NCBI GenBank assembly: GCA_001949185.1
Contig: BDGG01000003.1
Span: 4,075,158 to 4,139,157 of the forward strand
DNA: 64,000 bases
Direction of reading: 5' to 3'
From: Ramazzottius varieornatus
Lineage: Eukaryota; Tardigrada; Eutardigrada; Parachela; Ramazzottiidae
Position 1 is the first letter of the stretch. Every line of letters starts with the position of its first letter. The notes below the pieces were generated by a model. That model saw only the letters and a program-made list of their open reading frames with translations. It ran no database searches and was not told the origin of the DNA. Below are positions 22,501 through 33,381 of this stretch, in pieces. The translations under genes and the position numbers were made by a program.

Positions 22501-24171
22501 ACCGAAGAAATGGACTCCAAGAACCGCCTATACTGTCCGCTGGAAGACATACACTCGTACTGCCAGATTTTCCCCGATGATGTCTTGGGCGCTGGTCAGT
22601 TTGGCGTAGTATACACGTGCAAGAACCGGCTGACCGGAGCTGAGGTAAAGACCATACTTGGAAACTGAGCAGAGGAAACGTACAAGGTTGTCATCGAACA
22701 ACTTGAGTGGCGCACCTTTCCACCCAATAACAATGAAACGGTGCACCACTTGAAATAACGATCTTGTATGTTTTGGTGGTTTTGTTTGACCAGCTCTCGT
22801 TTCTCGACTTTTTGAAAGGATTAGAAAATCAGAACGATGCTTTATCGTAGTTGGCTGTTAAAGTTACGGACAAGCCTCGACTCACCGTCAAAGAAGCCGC
22901 GAGGATGAAGGCGGAAGTGGAAATCATGCGTTGCTTGAATCATCCCGGAGTTATTTCGGTGGACGGGTTCTTCGAAAATTCTAAGCACGTGTTCATCATT
23001 ATGGAAAAACTCCCGAGTGACATGCTTAAGTTTATCTTGTCTACGGAAAAACGGAGGCTTTCAGAAAGGATGGGGAAGTTCTTTACGTACCAAATACTGG
23101 CCGCACTTGGATACCTGCATTCGAAAAAGATTGCTCATTGTGATTTGGTAGGAACGCCGTTTGATATGTACTATGACTTTCTGTTGGCGGCGAGTTCGAT
23201 TTCGTACTAGATCAAATTTGTTCTTCAGAAACCCGAGAATATTCTTCTGACGTCAGAACTCGACTTTCCTCAAATCAAGCTGTGTGACTTTGGGTTCTCG
23301 AAAATCATCGGTGAGAGCAGTTTCCGCAAGTCCATTGTGGGTACGCCTGCCTATTTAGCCCCAGAAGCACTCAGTCGCAATAAGCGCTACAACCGCCTTT
23401 TGGATATGTGGTCCGTGGGCATCATTATCTACGTTACGCTGGCCGGAGTCTTTCCCTTTCATGAGAACGAGGTACATGAACGAGATTTCAAAATCTAGAA
23501 TTCAACACAAAAAGGAATTAGACAAACAAACTCGACAAGATTGTTTTTAAGTGGCGCGCGCTTCCAGCCAGTAGCACTAGACAGGTGCGCCGCTTGCTAA
23601 AACGATCTTGTCGAGTTTGTTTACGAGTACCGACCTCGCAAATATGACATTTTACTCCTTTTAGGATCTTGCCGACCAAATCCGAAATCCTCGATTCATG
23701 TTTCCCAAAGACCCATGGGCAGAAATCTCTGCGGCTGCTGTTGACCTGATCAAGCACCTTTTGGTGTTAGAGATCAAGAACCGCTACACGGTCTACAAAG
23801 CAGCTCAGCACAACTGGTTCTTGGACTACCAGATGTACGCTGATTTGAGGAACCTCGAAAGCGCTGTTGGGAAACGCTACCTGACTCATGAGGCCGATGA
23901 CGCTCGGTGGGAAGAATACCGTAAATCCCGGAATTTACCAGACTTCGCCCCAGCTCAGAAAGTGAGATGTTAATTTCAGATAGTCAACATCCGTCCTCGC
24001 ACAATCTTACCGCACCTACCTGTTTGTGTAACGCTTTTTGTCTCCCAGGATTACTTTACGGCGAACTACGACGACAGTGATAAGTCCGATGAGGAGAGCG
24101 ATGTCCTTTATGAGGAACGTCCCGCGACGACAACGGCCAAGCCTCCAGCCGGCGAAGGTGCAGCCTCCTAG
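19570..24171 (+). CDS. PRKD: protein kinase D (serine/threonine kinase), 851 aa
   Basis: Eight exons (19570-19806, 20895-21709, 21979-22099, 22222-22644, 22851-23147, 23229-23471, 23665-23961, 24049-24171) sum to 851 aa. Order of domains: N-terminal ubiquitin-like region ([13 protein letters not shown]), C1a ([19 protein letters not shown], about residue 110) and C1b ([19 protein letters not shown], about residue 240), each with full Cys/His zinc sets. A PH domain opens at LKEGWLVHYTSKN, then the kinase domain with [21 protein letters not shown] and CDFGFSK. The activation loop [10 protein letters not shown] keeps both serines that PKC phosphorylates in PKD. It transduces diacylglycerol signals at Golgi and plasma membranes. 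Donor GTGTAA at exon 2 is unusual but is the choice that keeps the frame. Intron 1 holds nested transposons, and introns 1, 4 and 6 hold P1 palindromes. Confidence 0.95.
19819..20634. mobile_element. 816-bp non-autonomous DNA transposon in PKD intron 1
   Basis: The termini are inverted repeats starting ACAGGGTGATCACGCCAAG and continuing to GACTACCACCT once the nested MITE is removed. There is no coding frame. Target-site duplication is not clear (TT versus TG flanks). The element is interrupted by the MITE at 19844-20050. Confidence 0.75.
19844..20050. mobile_element. 207-bp TA-flanked MITE (copy 2), nested
   Basis: This is the same element as at 8325-8529 in reverse orientation, with very high identity. 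It is flanked by TA at 19842-19843 and 20051-20052. It splits the terminal inverted repeat of the 816-bp element right after GACTAC. Confidence 0.85.
20643..20825. repeat. P1 palindrome, degenerate double copy, PKD intron 1
   Basis: The first unit is degenerate (CCCAAGTGGCACAC). The second is clear: CCAAGTGGCGCACG, then GGTGCGCCACTTG and CTTGTCGATTTCG. It lies just downstream of the 816-bp transposon. Confidence 0.75.
22671..22795. repeat. P1 palindrome, PKD intron 4
   Basis: Arms GAGTGGCGCACC and GGTGCACCACTTG, with outer arms CGTACAAGG and CGATCTTGTATG. It begins about 26 bp after the donor. Confidence 0.85.
23521..23628. repeat. P1 palindrome, PKD intron 6
   Basis: ACAAACTCGACAAGATTG at the left pairs with CGATCTTGTCGAGTTTGT at the right, around AAGTGGCGCGCG and GGTGCGCCGCTTG. 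It begins about 49 bp after the donor. Confidence 0.9.
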
Positions 24172-24810
24172 GCTTTCCAGACCTTATTAATCTCGAGACA
24201 AGTTACGATTAATTTGTCTTTTCTTTTGAAATTTCCACCCTGAAAAATTTTGTGAATGGAACATGTGATCCCGTATTGTCGGAAATTGGCCTTTGCCTTA
24301 CCCTATAAATACACGTTCATGTTCTCCGCATGCGGCGCGGCCCGAGTGAACAGTGTACTGATTGGCTGTCCTGACAGATTTAGACAGTACATTTACGTTC
24401 GGTCGGAGAGCGCTGTCGGAACTCCGCCCGATTTTACGCTAAAATTTTACAGAAGAGGGTCTTAACCGTGTGGGGTGTTTATGGCGTTGAAAGATGCTTT
24501 ATTTTTCTACTGCCTCTTGACGTCTGCGATATCAAGAACTGTTGTCGACGGAATTCGCAAGGGTCCTCGGCTTTTCAGGTGGGATTCCACGACAATGGAC
24601 AGATTGTGGGCTATACTAATTAATTTTCGTATCTAGAGATATAATCTCTGCTACGAGGTATCCTACCGTACACATTCCCGGACGTCAACCAACGAGCTTT
24701 GCGCACTGTTTTGTACTTTCTGTCGAACTGTACACATATATGCAGTAAGTCTTGGCGGTTGCCATAAAAGGTCTGACAGGTCCTCGCAATTTTGTGTCTG
24801 AGGGATTTCG
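24172..24810. other. intergenic, PKD to RFamide precursor
   Basis: Presumed PKD 3'UTR followed by promoter sequence. A TATA-like site, CCTATAAATAC, lies near 24302. If it is used, the 5'UTR would be about 500 nt or spliced. Confidence 0.35.
24302..24312 (+). promoter_or_regulatory. possible TATA box for the RFamide precursor
   Basis: CCTATAAATAC matches the TATA consensus on the strand of the downstream peptide gene. The distance to its start codon (about 510-550 bp) is long, so this is a weak call. Confidence 0.25.
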
Positions 24811-25242
24811 ATGATGTTTGATATGCAGAGGCAGCTGCCGGTTTCCAGGATGTCCTTTCCAACCACCATTTTGTGCTGGCTTTTGCTCACCGTGCTAGTC
24901 GCCCAAGGGACTAATTACGGCTACGGTCCGGCTTATGGTCAACAAGCCATGGACATGATACACTTCCGTGATGGATGCAATTTTCTCTGCACTGTTTCTC
25001 CTGCCAGTCAAAAATGTAGGTACAGTTGCAAAGTACAGTTCGGTTTCAGTTTTGCCGTGTTCTCGTGTGTCGATTCAGTAAAGCTCAGCGTCGTAGTACA
25101 CTTCTGTGTTTCAGGCTTTCGCTGTAAAAACCGGATACCCATGCGATTCGGAAAACGTTCTTCGTCCAGTTCAACCGACACGGTGGTTCTTCATGCGGTA
25201 ATGCCGATGGCCAGAGTTCCCCCGGGGTTCGTCGCAAGCTAA
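24811..25242 (+). CDS. putative neuropeptide precursor, four-Cys peptide ending PMRF-amide
   Basis: Two exons (24811-25015, 25115-25242) give 110 aa from the first ATG, or 97 aa from the ATG at 24850, which begins a cleaner signal peptide (MSFPTTILCWLLLTVLVAQG). The predicted mature peptide runs from about NYGYGPAYGQQ through GCNFLC...KCFRCKNRIPMRF and ends G-K-R, a classic amidation plus dibasic cleavage site. The four cysteines follow C-x3-C-x9-C-x2-C and could form two disulphides. The tail after GKR is short and Ser-rich. Single-copy RFamides are usually short and Cys-free, so this combination is unusual. It faintly resembles trissin-like Cys-rich peptides, but the spacing differs. I do not assign a known family. 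The splice joins T|GC to give the third Cys. Confidence 0.6.
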   Translation: MMFDMQRQLPVSRMSFPTTILCWLLLTVLVAQGTNYGYGPAYGQQAMDMIHFRDGCNFLCTVSPASQKCRYSCKVQFGFSFAVFSCVDSVKLSVVVHFCVSGFRCKNRIPMRFGKRSSSSSTDTVVLHAVMPMARVPPGFVAS

Positions 25243-25963
25243 CTCCGATCCTTGACTTTTAGAGCCGCTATCGTTGTCCACAGCAGGAAACGAGATAAGG
25301 ACTGATTTCACAATGGCGGGCCCCTCATTAGAGCTCAGATCCATGGTCTAAACAGTAACGAACTTTCCCCTTTGGATCAGTTCTGATCAAGCACGACGCC
25401 CCGAAAACCCTTCCAAAAATTTCAAACTATTATAACCTCGTAAACCGCTGCATTGTTAAAAGGTTCTTGTAACATGCAAGCTCGCTCGTGGCACTTCGGT
25501 AAATAATCTACTGGCTCAACAAACGACCGAAAGAGTATTGCTAATGAGAAAATTCTCGCAATTCAGTATACAACCCATTCCACAACCCTATTTAACACCT
25601 TCCAAATGGAAAATCCAGAAATATTCTCCGAAGGTGCTTCGAGAGTGCTGCCCCACTGATTCGCCCCAGTACGTACTTATGGAGTTCGAGTTACTGAAGG
25701 GGAACCAAGGAGAAGACTGACGACTAATCTCGCGCACTTCTATTACTTTACCTATTTGGTATTCTTGTACAACCTTACTATAACATTTTCGACAGCATTC
25801 AGCATATTCTTCATTCCCTTTCATTTGTCTTAGACCATCCAACGGATGTCGTGTCGTTTTTATAGCACGAGTAGCAGCTTTTTGCGCTCAGAAATACTTT
25901 GAAATGGTACAACTAATTGGTACATATGTATTAACAAAATGTATACGTTGTACATGCCCTAAC
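25243..25963. other. intergenic,no gene recognised
   Basis: I see no exon with family features between the peptide gene and the P1 element. A plus-strand frame at 25538-25720 has no domain. Confidence 0.4.
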
Positions 25964-26087
25964 TGGGAGCTGGGCAAACGAAACGTACAAGATCGTTATC
26001 TCAAGTGGCGCACATTTTCATTGAGTTGGCTAGAGAGTGCGCCACTCAAGATATCGATCTTGTACGGTTTTGTTCGCCCAGCTCCCA
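25964..26087. repeat. P1 palindrome, full length, intergenic
   Basis: Complete copy from GGGAGCTGGGCAAACG to CGCCCAGCTCCC, around CAAGTGGCGCAC and GTGCGCCACTCAAG. The outer arms show ACGTACAAGATCG and CGATCTTGTACGG. This is one of the clearest full-length units. Confidence 0.92.
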
Positions 26088-26461
26088 ACGAATCTCGATT
26101 CACGAACCCAAACGAAAAGATGTTACGCTGCATCCAGAAAACTTCTGCCACGGACTAAGAAAGCTCCAATCAACAGACCCATTTCCCCCAACTATCAAAC
26201 AGAACACTTTTGTTGGTTGATGAGCGAGAATCCTGGACTAACTTCACATAGGAAACCTAATATTAACAGGATAAAAATAATCACTTACTGTCCTATGTTA
26301 ACCAAGAATTCGAGTTGATCACTACAACGTCGTTACGCCGAAATAATGCAGGTACATACACTTGCCAACGCTGCACCTTCGTCGACTGCTCCGGTTCGGA
26401 TTGCGACAAGACTTGGATCGTGTTTTCGTAGAAGATTTTGTCGTTTGTGGTGTAGGGAGAG

Positions 26462-27170
26462 TCAGACTTCTTTGTCGTCGTTCACAGTCGTTGGAAGAAC
26501 TCCATTAGCTTTCTTTCTCGCGTTGAAGAAACGGTCGCCGTACGGACGGTAAAGCTCAGTCTTCTTGAGTTCCGGCTTCAAAGAAACCTTATGGAAAACG
26601 AATGAGCGCTTCGACCCCTGTTCCAGCTTACACCCACTCCATCCCAGCAGACTCATCCAAGACTGGGGACTTTCTGTTAGGTTTACAAGATGGATGTCCA
26701 AGCGGATGACAAAGATGTGCTGCATCTGAGGGTAACAGTCACACAGCGCTGATGTGCAGTACATAGTGTGGTGCAGTCCCAGTAAGTCTGTACCGGAAAT
26801 TTCTCTGTGAAGATCAAGTAGCAGAACATTGGTGAAAGGTGTGCTAAGCTGAGGGAAGAAGGTCTTCCGATTCTTGTAGTGCGGGAAATTACTTTCGAGA
26901 GTCTTGCATTGCTCACGGATGAACTTGAAGTCGGGTATCCGGAACGATAGAACGGAAGTCAAAGCTGAACTTTGACTCCGTAGCATTCCATACCATTGCC
27001 TCGATACTCTGAAATCACAACGCCTTTGTTTGTGAGGGATGCATTCATTAGCAATTATTATTGACGTACCTGCTGTATTCCACTCGATGGAGAGTGGGGA
27101 AATGACGAAAGATTCCTTCGTTGAGACCAGTATGGAGATCACTCCACTCGCCACTCGGCAATCGAGTTCA
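26462..27170 (-). CDS. unrecognised protein-coding gene, 5' end undefined
   Basis: A 547-nt terminal exon (27008-26462) is open and joins in phase to an upstream exon ending at 27070 with donor GTACGTC. The upstream exon reads WSDLHTGLNEGIFRHFPTLH. The terminal exon includes FRIPDFKFIREQCKTLESNF, a run of aromatic and hydrophobic strands (HIFVIRLDIHLVNL) and ends PYGDRFFNARKKANG, then stop. It looks like a globular, coding-biased protein rather than a chance frame, but I recognise no family and could not find the initiating exon. No signal peptide or membrane segment is seen. Confidence 0.4.
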
Positions 27171-27801
27171 GCTGTTCCATCGCAGGATCGCGAGCAGGCA
27201 GCAGGCCGCTCCCTCACCCATCACACATTCCATCCAGAAGGTCCTAAGAGTAACGCGTGCTGTAGAGCCAAACGGAAACACCACACGTATAGAAGAGCTC
27301 GAGAATTCGAGAACAAAAACCAGTGCCAGTGGACGAGATTTTCCAACAAAAGAAATCCCCCATAAGAGGAGCGAGCCGGTCGGGAAGGCATTACCGGTTT
27401 TAGCCGAACCGAGATGGAAAAGCCGGTGCACGAGATTATTTTACTGATGCACGAGATAACTACCGAAATTAGAGGGTTGATTAATTGAGTGTCGAACCGG
27501 ACCGATCCGTTCGCCGACTCCCGCCTTTGCCGGACTCCTTGAAATTTCCCATTTTCTATTTGTGTTTTTCCGTTTTCGACTTCCAACGTTTTCACTTTAG
27601 AATCCCTTCCTCAGGAAAACCGTCTATGAATCCTGTTGTGATCCAAGCTTTGCCATCTCCTGGGATTTTCGCTGTATTGTAGAGCGTGAGGATCAGCCTA
27701 GCTGACCAAGCAGCTGTAGACGAAAGCGGAATCCAAAATCCACAACGTCGAAGTCATCTTCGCCAGTCAACCGTAGACCGTTGTGGGTGTCACCTGATCA
27801 T
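27171..27801. other. region upstream of anillin
   Basis: No exon is recognised. It probably carries the 5' end of the unrecognised minus-strand gene and the anillin promoter. Confidence 0.3.
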
Positions 27802-30800
27802 ATGGATCCACCAGCGACTGCTGAGGTAAACCGGTGCTCCTTTTGTGATTCTTAACCATAACGGAAGCTCGATTTATCGCAGGAGCTGGAAAAGAGAGCT
27901 GCGCTCAGGAGAGAACAACTGGCCAAGTTCAGAAGACAGGCATCACAAGGTATCAATACAGAGCGCTTTTCACGGGTATGTAATTCGGTTTACGTCAACC
28001 GTTAACTGTCTTTACCAGGCTTAGATGAAAGCTTTCCACCTCCACCACCTGTTCTGTGTCCCCCGACGTTTCCAGTTAGTCAGAGTAAAGAAAACATCCA
28101 AAGTCATTCGACCGCTGGCGATGACAAAGTCGATTCCAGTAAGTATGATTGGCTATAAATTCACGAGTAAGTTCGTGGAAAGATCGGGTGATTGTTTTAG
28201 AAACACCTGGGTCAGAACCAGGCAAGAATCACATCAAGAAGGTGTTCGCTTCGTTGTCGGATGCTTACCGTTCTGTGGACGAAGAAGACACTCAAAGCCT
28301 AACGAGTAAACCCCGCACTCCGCAGAAGGACGCACGACCGAGGTCGTCTGGTGCAAGTCGATCATCAGACAGTCCAGGCAGACGACCGTCCAACAACTCG
28401 CCACGCAGAGTGAATGCAGTCAACGGTGGTCCTTCCAGTATCATCCGTACAACAGGGTCGCCCGCACGAATTGTGTCCAAGAGTAATCTGCACGATGCAG
28501 CTGAGCTGTCAGTTTCAGAGAAGAAAGCTTTGTTCGAGAAGCCAGCCATTCCCGTGCCTTCTCCACCTCCGCCGGAAACGTGCACTGTCCAAGAAAAGAA
28601 AGCTATGTTCGAGAAAACAAAGGCTGCGACTTCATTCAGTGGTAATTTGGACCTAAACAAAACCATCTGAAAGCACAATGAGGTCGTTTTTCCAAGTGGC
28701 GGACGCTTCCAACCGAAATTACTGAACGCATGCGTCACTTGGAAAGGCGGTCTGCTGGACTTTGTTTGCCAGGCTCCCATTCATCTTTTGCTAATTTGTT
28801 TTTCCGAATTTTAGTTGGAAACGCGTCTTCGAAGCCGCCCGTTGCAGATCCACAAACGTTTCGTCGAGCCTTGTTCCAAGAAGCAGCTTCCAAGGCCCAA
28901 GATCCCTCACATCGTAAACCCGACCTTGTTCACCCTGAAAGACGGGACTGCGAACCGAAAAGCCCGAAGAAGAATCCAGTGATTCACGACTTGTCAGCTA
29001 AGCCGCAGTCTAAGCTGTCTCCTTTCGTCGAGCCGCCAAAAGAAGTGGGAGCCTTCACAAAGACGCTTCAGGACAAGCTGCTCGACCAGAAAGAAGCATG
29101 GAGACACAACCCACTGGCCATGCAGATCGAGAACCAGAAGCAAGAAGACATGAAAGTTTTGAAGAAACGATGGGAACTCATGGCGGAAGAAGAGAAACTG
29201 GCCAACGAAAGACACACCCTTATCGAACAGGTACTATAATAAGTACAGACCAAGCGAGAATTTATTCTGGAGCTCGGCGAAAGAACTCGACAAGATCGTT
29301 TTCTCAAGCAGCGCACGTCTTCACTGTAGTTGGCCAAAGCGTGCACCGCTTGAAAAAAACGGTGTACTCAAGTTGGCTTTTTGTCAAGTGGCGCACTTTT
29401 CCAGAGTTGTGGCTGGAGGCGTGCGCCAGTTGGAAAGATGTCCTCGTTGCCCTTACAGTACTTGTACGAAATGCCCATCAACTTTGCGGCGGGCACGGCC
29501 TTGATAAAGCCTTTTTCGTAGCATATTGGCAGAGGTTAACTACTTCAAAGACCGACGAAGTTTCTGTTCGGCTCGATTTTCGTTTCCAGTTGACTTCGAC
29601 CAAACTTAATTTTCCGTTTCAGTTGTGTTGTTTCTGTTTCAATTGTGTTGTTTCTGACGCATGTGTGTTTCTGTTTGGCAGGCGTTGGAAAAGCGCAAAG
29701 CCAGCGGGACTCCGCCCGTGATGGACAGACCACCGCCACTTCCGCTTCCCGGCTCTTCAGCACTTCACGAGACGGTCTCGAAGTCCACAGCCGAGGCTTT
29801 AGAGCAGTCGGCAATCAAGCAACACCCCATGTTTACCATGCCGACTCCGCCGGCGCCTGCTGATCGTACCTGTGATCATTTGACCGCCAAGACTCCTCAG
29901 TCCAGTCAGCTACCAACACGCCACGACGCCATTGCGCGCTTCGAGAACCGCACAGGTACACCGCCTCCACCACCGCCACTGCCCCCGCCATACATGGGCA
30001 AGATTGTCCCGTTCACCCAGAAGCAAGAAACGGAGGTACGGAGAAGACAGAAGTTACCGGAAGAGGAGGGACTCACGTATGGCGAATCGACCGAGGACAG
30101 CTACGGTAAGTATCTCGAAACAACCTTGAAAATTTATTCTGTGAATATTTTGGCTTACAAAAGGTGCAAAAAACTGAATAGGCTTGCAGACGCCATAGAT
30201 AATGTAATTGTTTTGAAAATCTGTGATAAAGGGAGGTTGGCAAATGTTTTAATCAGGCGTTATCGCAAGCGGCGCACGTTTCCGTAGTTGATGGCCGAGA
30301 GTGCGCGTCGCTTGTGAAAACGATGTCAACGAATACGTTTGTCGACGTGCAAAAGAATACCGCTGAGAAGCCGCTTTCATCATGGTGTCTGACGTTCCGA
30401 GAACGAGTGATATGAAAACTTGGTTTCCGACCCGGTCTGAAAGTTTCCTGTTGTATGGCCACCTCCAAGTTCGGCCAACTTGTGTAACGTGATAAGGCCG
30501 CATTTGCAGTACGTACACGTGTGTACCTCCTTACTGTTTTCCGCAGAAGATCCCGGGGAGAACATGGAGGTGACTGACACCGAGCCGAAGCTGGGATGGA
30601 GCGCCAGCAGAGAACATTCCTCCACACTTCGCAACAAACGTTCAGCGGACTCCAGGAACCACCTGAAAGGTTCTCGCCACACGCGAGACGAAGATTACTT
30701 GTCGGACGAGTCTAACGAGACAGATGAAAGTCCGCAAAAGCGATCCAGCAGTTCGAAAGCCACGGCGGGTCTGAACAACAGCTATGTCTATGAGCAAGAT

Positions 30801-33084
30801 AGCACTTCGGATACGACTTCCGAGATCGAGTCAATCGACACGTCGACATCCAACACGCAGCCTATATCGCTGAGTTTCTACAGGAAGGCACAGAAAGAGA
30901 CTGGAAGCGGGATCAAGAAGGTCCTGATACAGGATGACCGAAGGAGTATCGCGCCTTCGGAAGACGAAGACTCGCAAAGAATGCAGGCGATCACCGCCAA
31001 CCAACGGAAGATCGATGTAAGTAGACTTATTATGTGAGTTCGGAAACCCGACAAGGTCGCCGTCCCAAGTGGCGCACGCTTTTAGCAAAGACAATGAAAG
31101 CGTGCGCCACTTGGACAAACTCTAGGATTTCTTTTCAAGTAACGCACGCTTCCAGCTGATAACATCGAAAGCGTGCGCTACTTGGGAAAGTAATGTTGTT
31201 CCGTATGTTCACCGGGCTTCCGTATCGCTTCGTTTGAATCTGCTTTGGCCACTCTTCGTTCATCGAGCCTATTAAATCATTTCTTCTGGGTTGCAGGCTT
31301 TATACGAGGTTTCGGCTCAACAGCATGCGATCTTGGTCCAGACGACATCCGCTTTGAATGTGTGTCGGACTGCGCCGGAGTTCCAGGGTAGCACCGAACG
31401 GGCTGAATGTGAGAGGTTGCTTCTAATTGCCGGTGTGTATTCTCCACTTTTATTCCGTCGTTCCGATTACATTATGGATCTAACCGATCCTTTCCTGTTT
31501 AAACAGCGAAGAAACGGGATGCCTGTCAGGCTGAAATAGCCCGGCTTAAATGTATGGTGACACAGCTGAAGCAGAGCCACTCGCTTTCCAATCAGGGCAG
31601 CTTCGGCAAAGTGACGATCAATGAAATTGTGCTTCCAACCAAAGATGGCTTTGTGGACTATATTCGCTCCGAAAGTAAGATTTTGGAATAGGTTTGCCGA
31701 GCCTTTTTAAGAACTTTTTTGGCCTTCTGTTTCGTAGTGGAACTCATGCATTACTTCGTGATACTGCTGAAGCACCACGATTCCGTCCAAGCGACCCAAA
31801 TGGTCAACTCTGTCCAACATCTGCAGTCCGATGGACGCTTCACATTCCCATCTGCCCCACATCCGATCACATTTGAAAATCTCGAGAACGATTTTGTTAT
31901 CAACGTCGAAGTGTACGCCGTCGTAAGTTCCCCTCACCAAAACGCGATTTTCACTGCTCTGTGTAACACTTGTCCTAATTATAGCAAACGCGACGTGAGA
32001 CGGTATCTCATGATGAGAAGTACCACATCAAGGACAAGTCCAAGAAGAAAGAAAAGGGCTTCACGCTGAAGAGTATCATACCAGGTCTGCAAGGAAGCAG
32101 CCATAAGAACACACCACCTAGCTCGCCGTTGAAGCAGCAGCTGGAAGTCCGCCCAACCAGCTTTGGATGCATCGGCTTCTGTAACCTGTCACTGCAGAAT
32201 ATCCACAGCGAAACCTTTTATCTTAGCAAGGTACTTCTTCGGGTTTGTTTCCCGTTCGAATTGGTCTGTTGGGACTCAAATGTTTTCTGCATAGGTTCCC
32301 GATCATGCAGCACCGGAAGGACCGTTGCACATGAAGATGCAATGTGGCGTTGCATTAGAAACCTTCGAACGAGGCTTTTTGGTAAGTCTAGGGGTTTTGC
32401 CGTATACAGGAAGACGCCGAAACATGCGTTCAAAATGATCATCCCAAGTAGCGCACATTCCCATTGTTATTGGTCAGAATCGTGCGCCACTCTAGATAAC
32501 CATTTCGAACGATTCGCTTGCCGGCCTTCCATACGCTACCGTTTGATACTAATTCACGTTTCTGACCCACTAGACAATCTTTGAGGACTCCTGTGGTCCA
32601 GCGGCCTGGCATCGGCGGTGGTGCCAGCTGAAGAACGACACGATATTCATGTGGAAGTACCCGGAAGAAGTCGATGTTACGGTAAGGCTTCAGTCGTCTC
32701 CCTCAAAAGCCATCTCTCGATCAAATTCGTCACTCTGGAATGCATCCTTCTCGTCGACAGGAGCCTCAAATATGTAGCCTTCGATGGGTGAACGGTCAGG
32801 CCGAGTCTCTGAGCTTAAGTGCTTGCGCGAGACCGAACACCTTCCAGATGATACTGAGCAGGCCGTTGCGGCTGGCTGGAGAAGCTCGGGAAGGCGCACC
32901 ATACAAGTGAGTTCTTAACCTTGCGGACATACCGTGAAGTTGAAAGGGCGTATTTCGTCTTTACAGGTATCTGTTTTCTGCTGACGGGAAAGAAGAGCGC
33001 TTCATCTGGATTGAAAAGGTGAACAAGGTTCTGACTGCCATTCGGGATTGGATACCCACCGAGAAGACCTATAGACCACGCTAA
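27802..33084 (+). CDS. ANLN: anillin, 1051 aa
   Basis: Fifteen exons (27802-27825, 27883-27949, 28019-28138, 28201-28641, 28815-29230, 29682-30105, 30547-31016, 31297-31432, 31507-31674, 31738-31922, 31985-32230, 32295-32381, 32574-32681, 32761-32906, 32967-33084) sum to 1051 aa with matching phases. The N-terminal half is disordered and basic, with two EKKALFEKP-like repeats and Pro runs. The C-terminal half is the anillin homology region (NDFVINVEVYAV, FGCIGFCNLSL) followed by a PH domain (RGFLTIFEDSCGPAAWHRRW, RPNTFQMIL, RDWIPTEKTYRPR). This order is diagnostic. Anillin scaffolds RhoA, septins, F-actin and myosin at the cleavage furrow. Exon 14 begins after the CAG at 32758-32760; the later AG at 32789 would break the frame. 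Five introns carry P1 palindromes. Confidence 0.96.
28682..28781. repeat. P1 palindrome, anillin intron 4
   Basis: Arms CCAAGTGGCGGACGC and GCATGCGTCACTTGG, with right outer arm GGACTTTGTTTGCC. It begins about 40 bp after the donor. Confidence 0.8.
29270..29445. repeat. P1 palindrome, double copy, anillin intron 5
   Basis: First unit: GGAGCTCGGCGAAAGAACTC, then CAAGCAGCGCACG and CGTGCACCGCTTG. Second unit: CAAGTGGCGCAC and GCGTGCGCCAGTTGG. It begins about 39 bp after the donor. Confidence 0.85.
30250..30350. repeat. P1 palindrome, anillin intron 6
   Basis: Arms GCAAGCGGCGCACG and GAGTGCGCGTCGCTTG, with outer arm AACGAATACGTTTGTCG. Confidence 0.8.
31040..31200. repeat. P1 palindrome, double copy, anillin intron 7
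   Basis: Two clear units in tandem: CCAAGTGGCGCACGC / GCGTGCGCCACTTGG, then CAAGTAACGCACGC / GCGTGCGCTACTTGGG. It begins about 23 bp after the donor. Confidence 0.9.
32432..32520. repeat. P1 palindrome, anillin intron 12
   Basis: Arms CCAAGTAGCGCAC and CGTGCGCCACTC, with loop ATTGTTATTGGTCAG. It begins about 50 bp after the donor. Confidence 0.8.
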
Positions 33085-33381
33085 AAGTCTGCTCGGAATT
33101 GTGTAGATCGTCGAAGCATATTCTGTGTAGTCTATATTACATATCACGTCCAAAGCAACGTTTGTTTTCCTTCGGTCTGTTTTTAAGTTTTCTTTTTTAT
33201 TTGGCTTTACGTTTCGTGAGTTCGTTTCGTGGCTCTCTTCGGTCTTGCATGGTTCTCTGTCCAGCTAAGTTTGGTGTTATAGTCCCAAATACTACAGCGT
33301 GTTCTCTTTTGCTGTATTCTGTGGTATGTATCTCTTCTGCTTACGTAGTTCGTACTGTAATATGTAAAGTAAACTTGTGAC
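33085..33381. other. convergent 3' ends of anillin and WDR54
   Basis: A spacer of about 300 bp with T-rich stretches; presumably both 3'UTRs. Confidence 0.45.

Noticed and set aside
32690-32902. Minus-strand frame opposite anillin exon 14
   Set aside because: Antisense of an exon that completes the anillin PH domain in phase.
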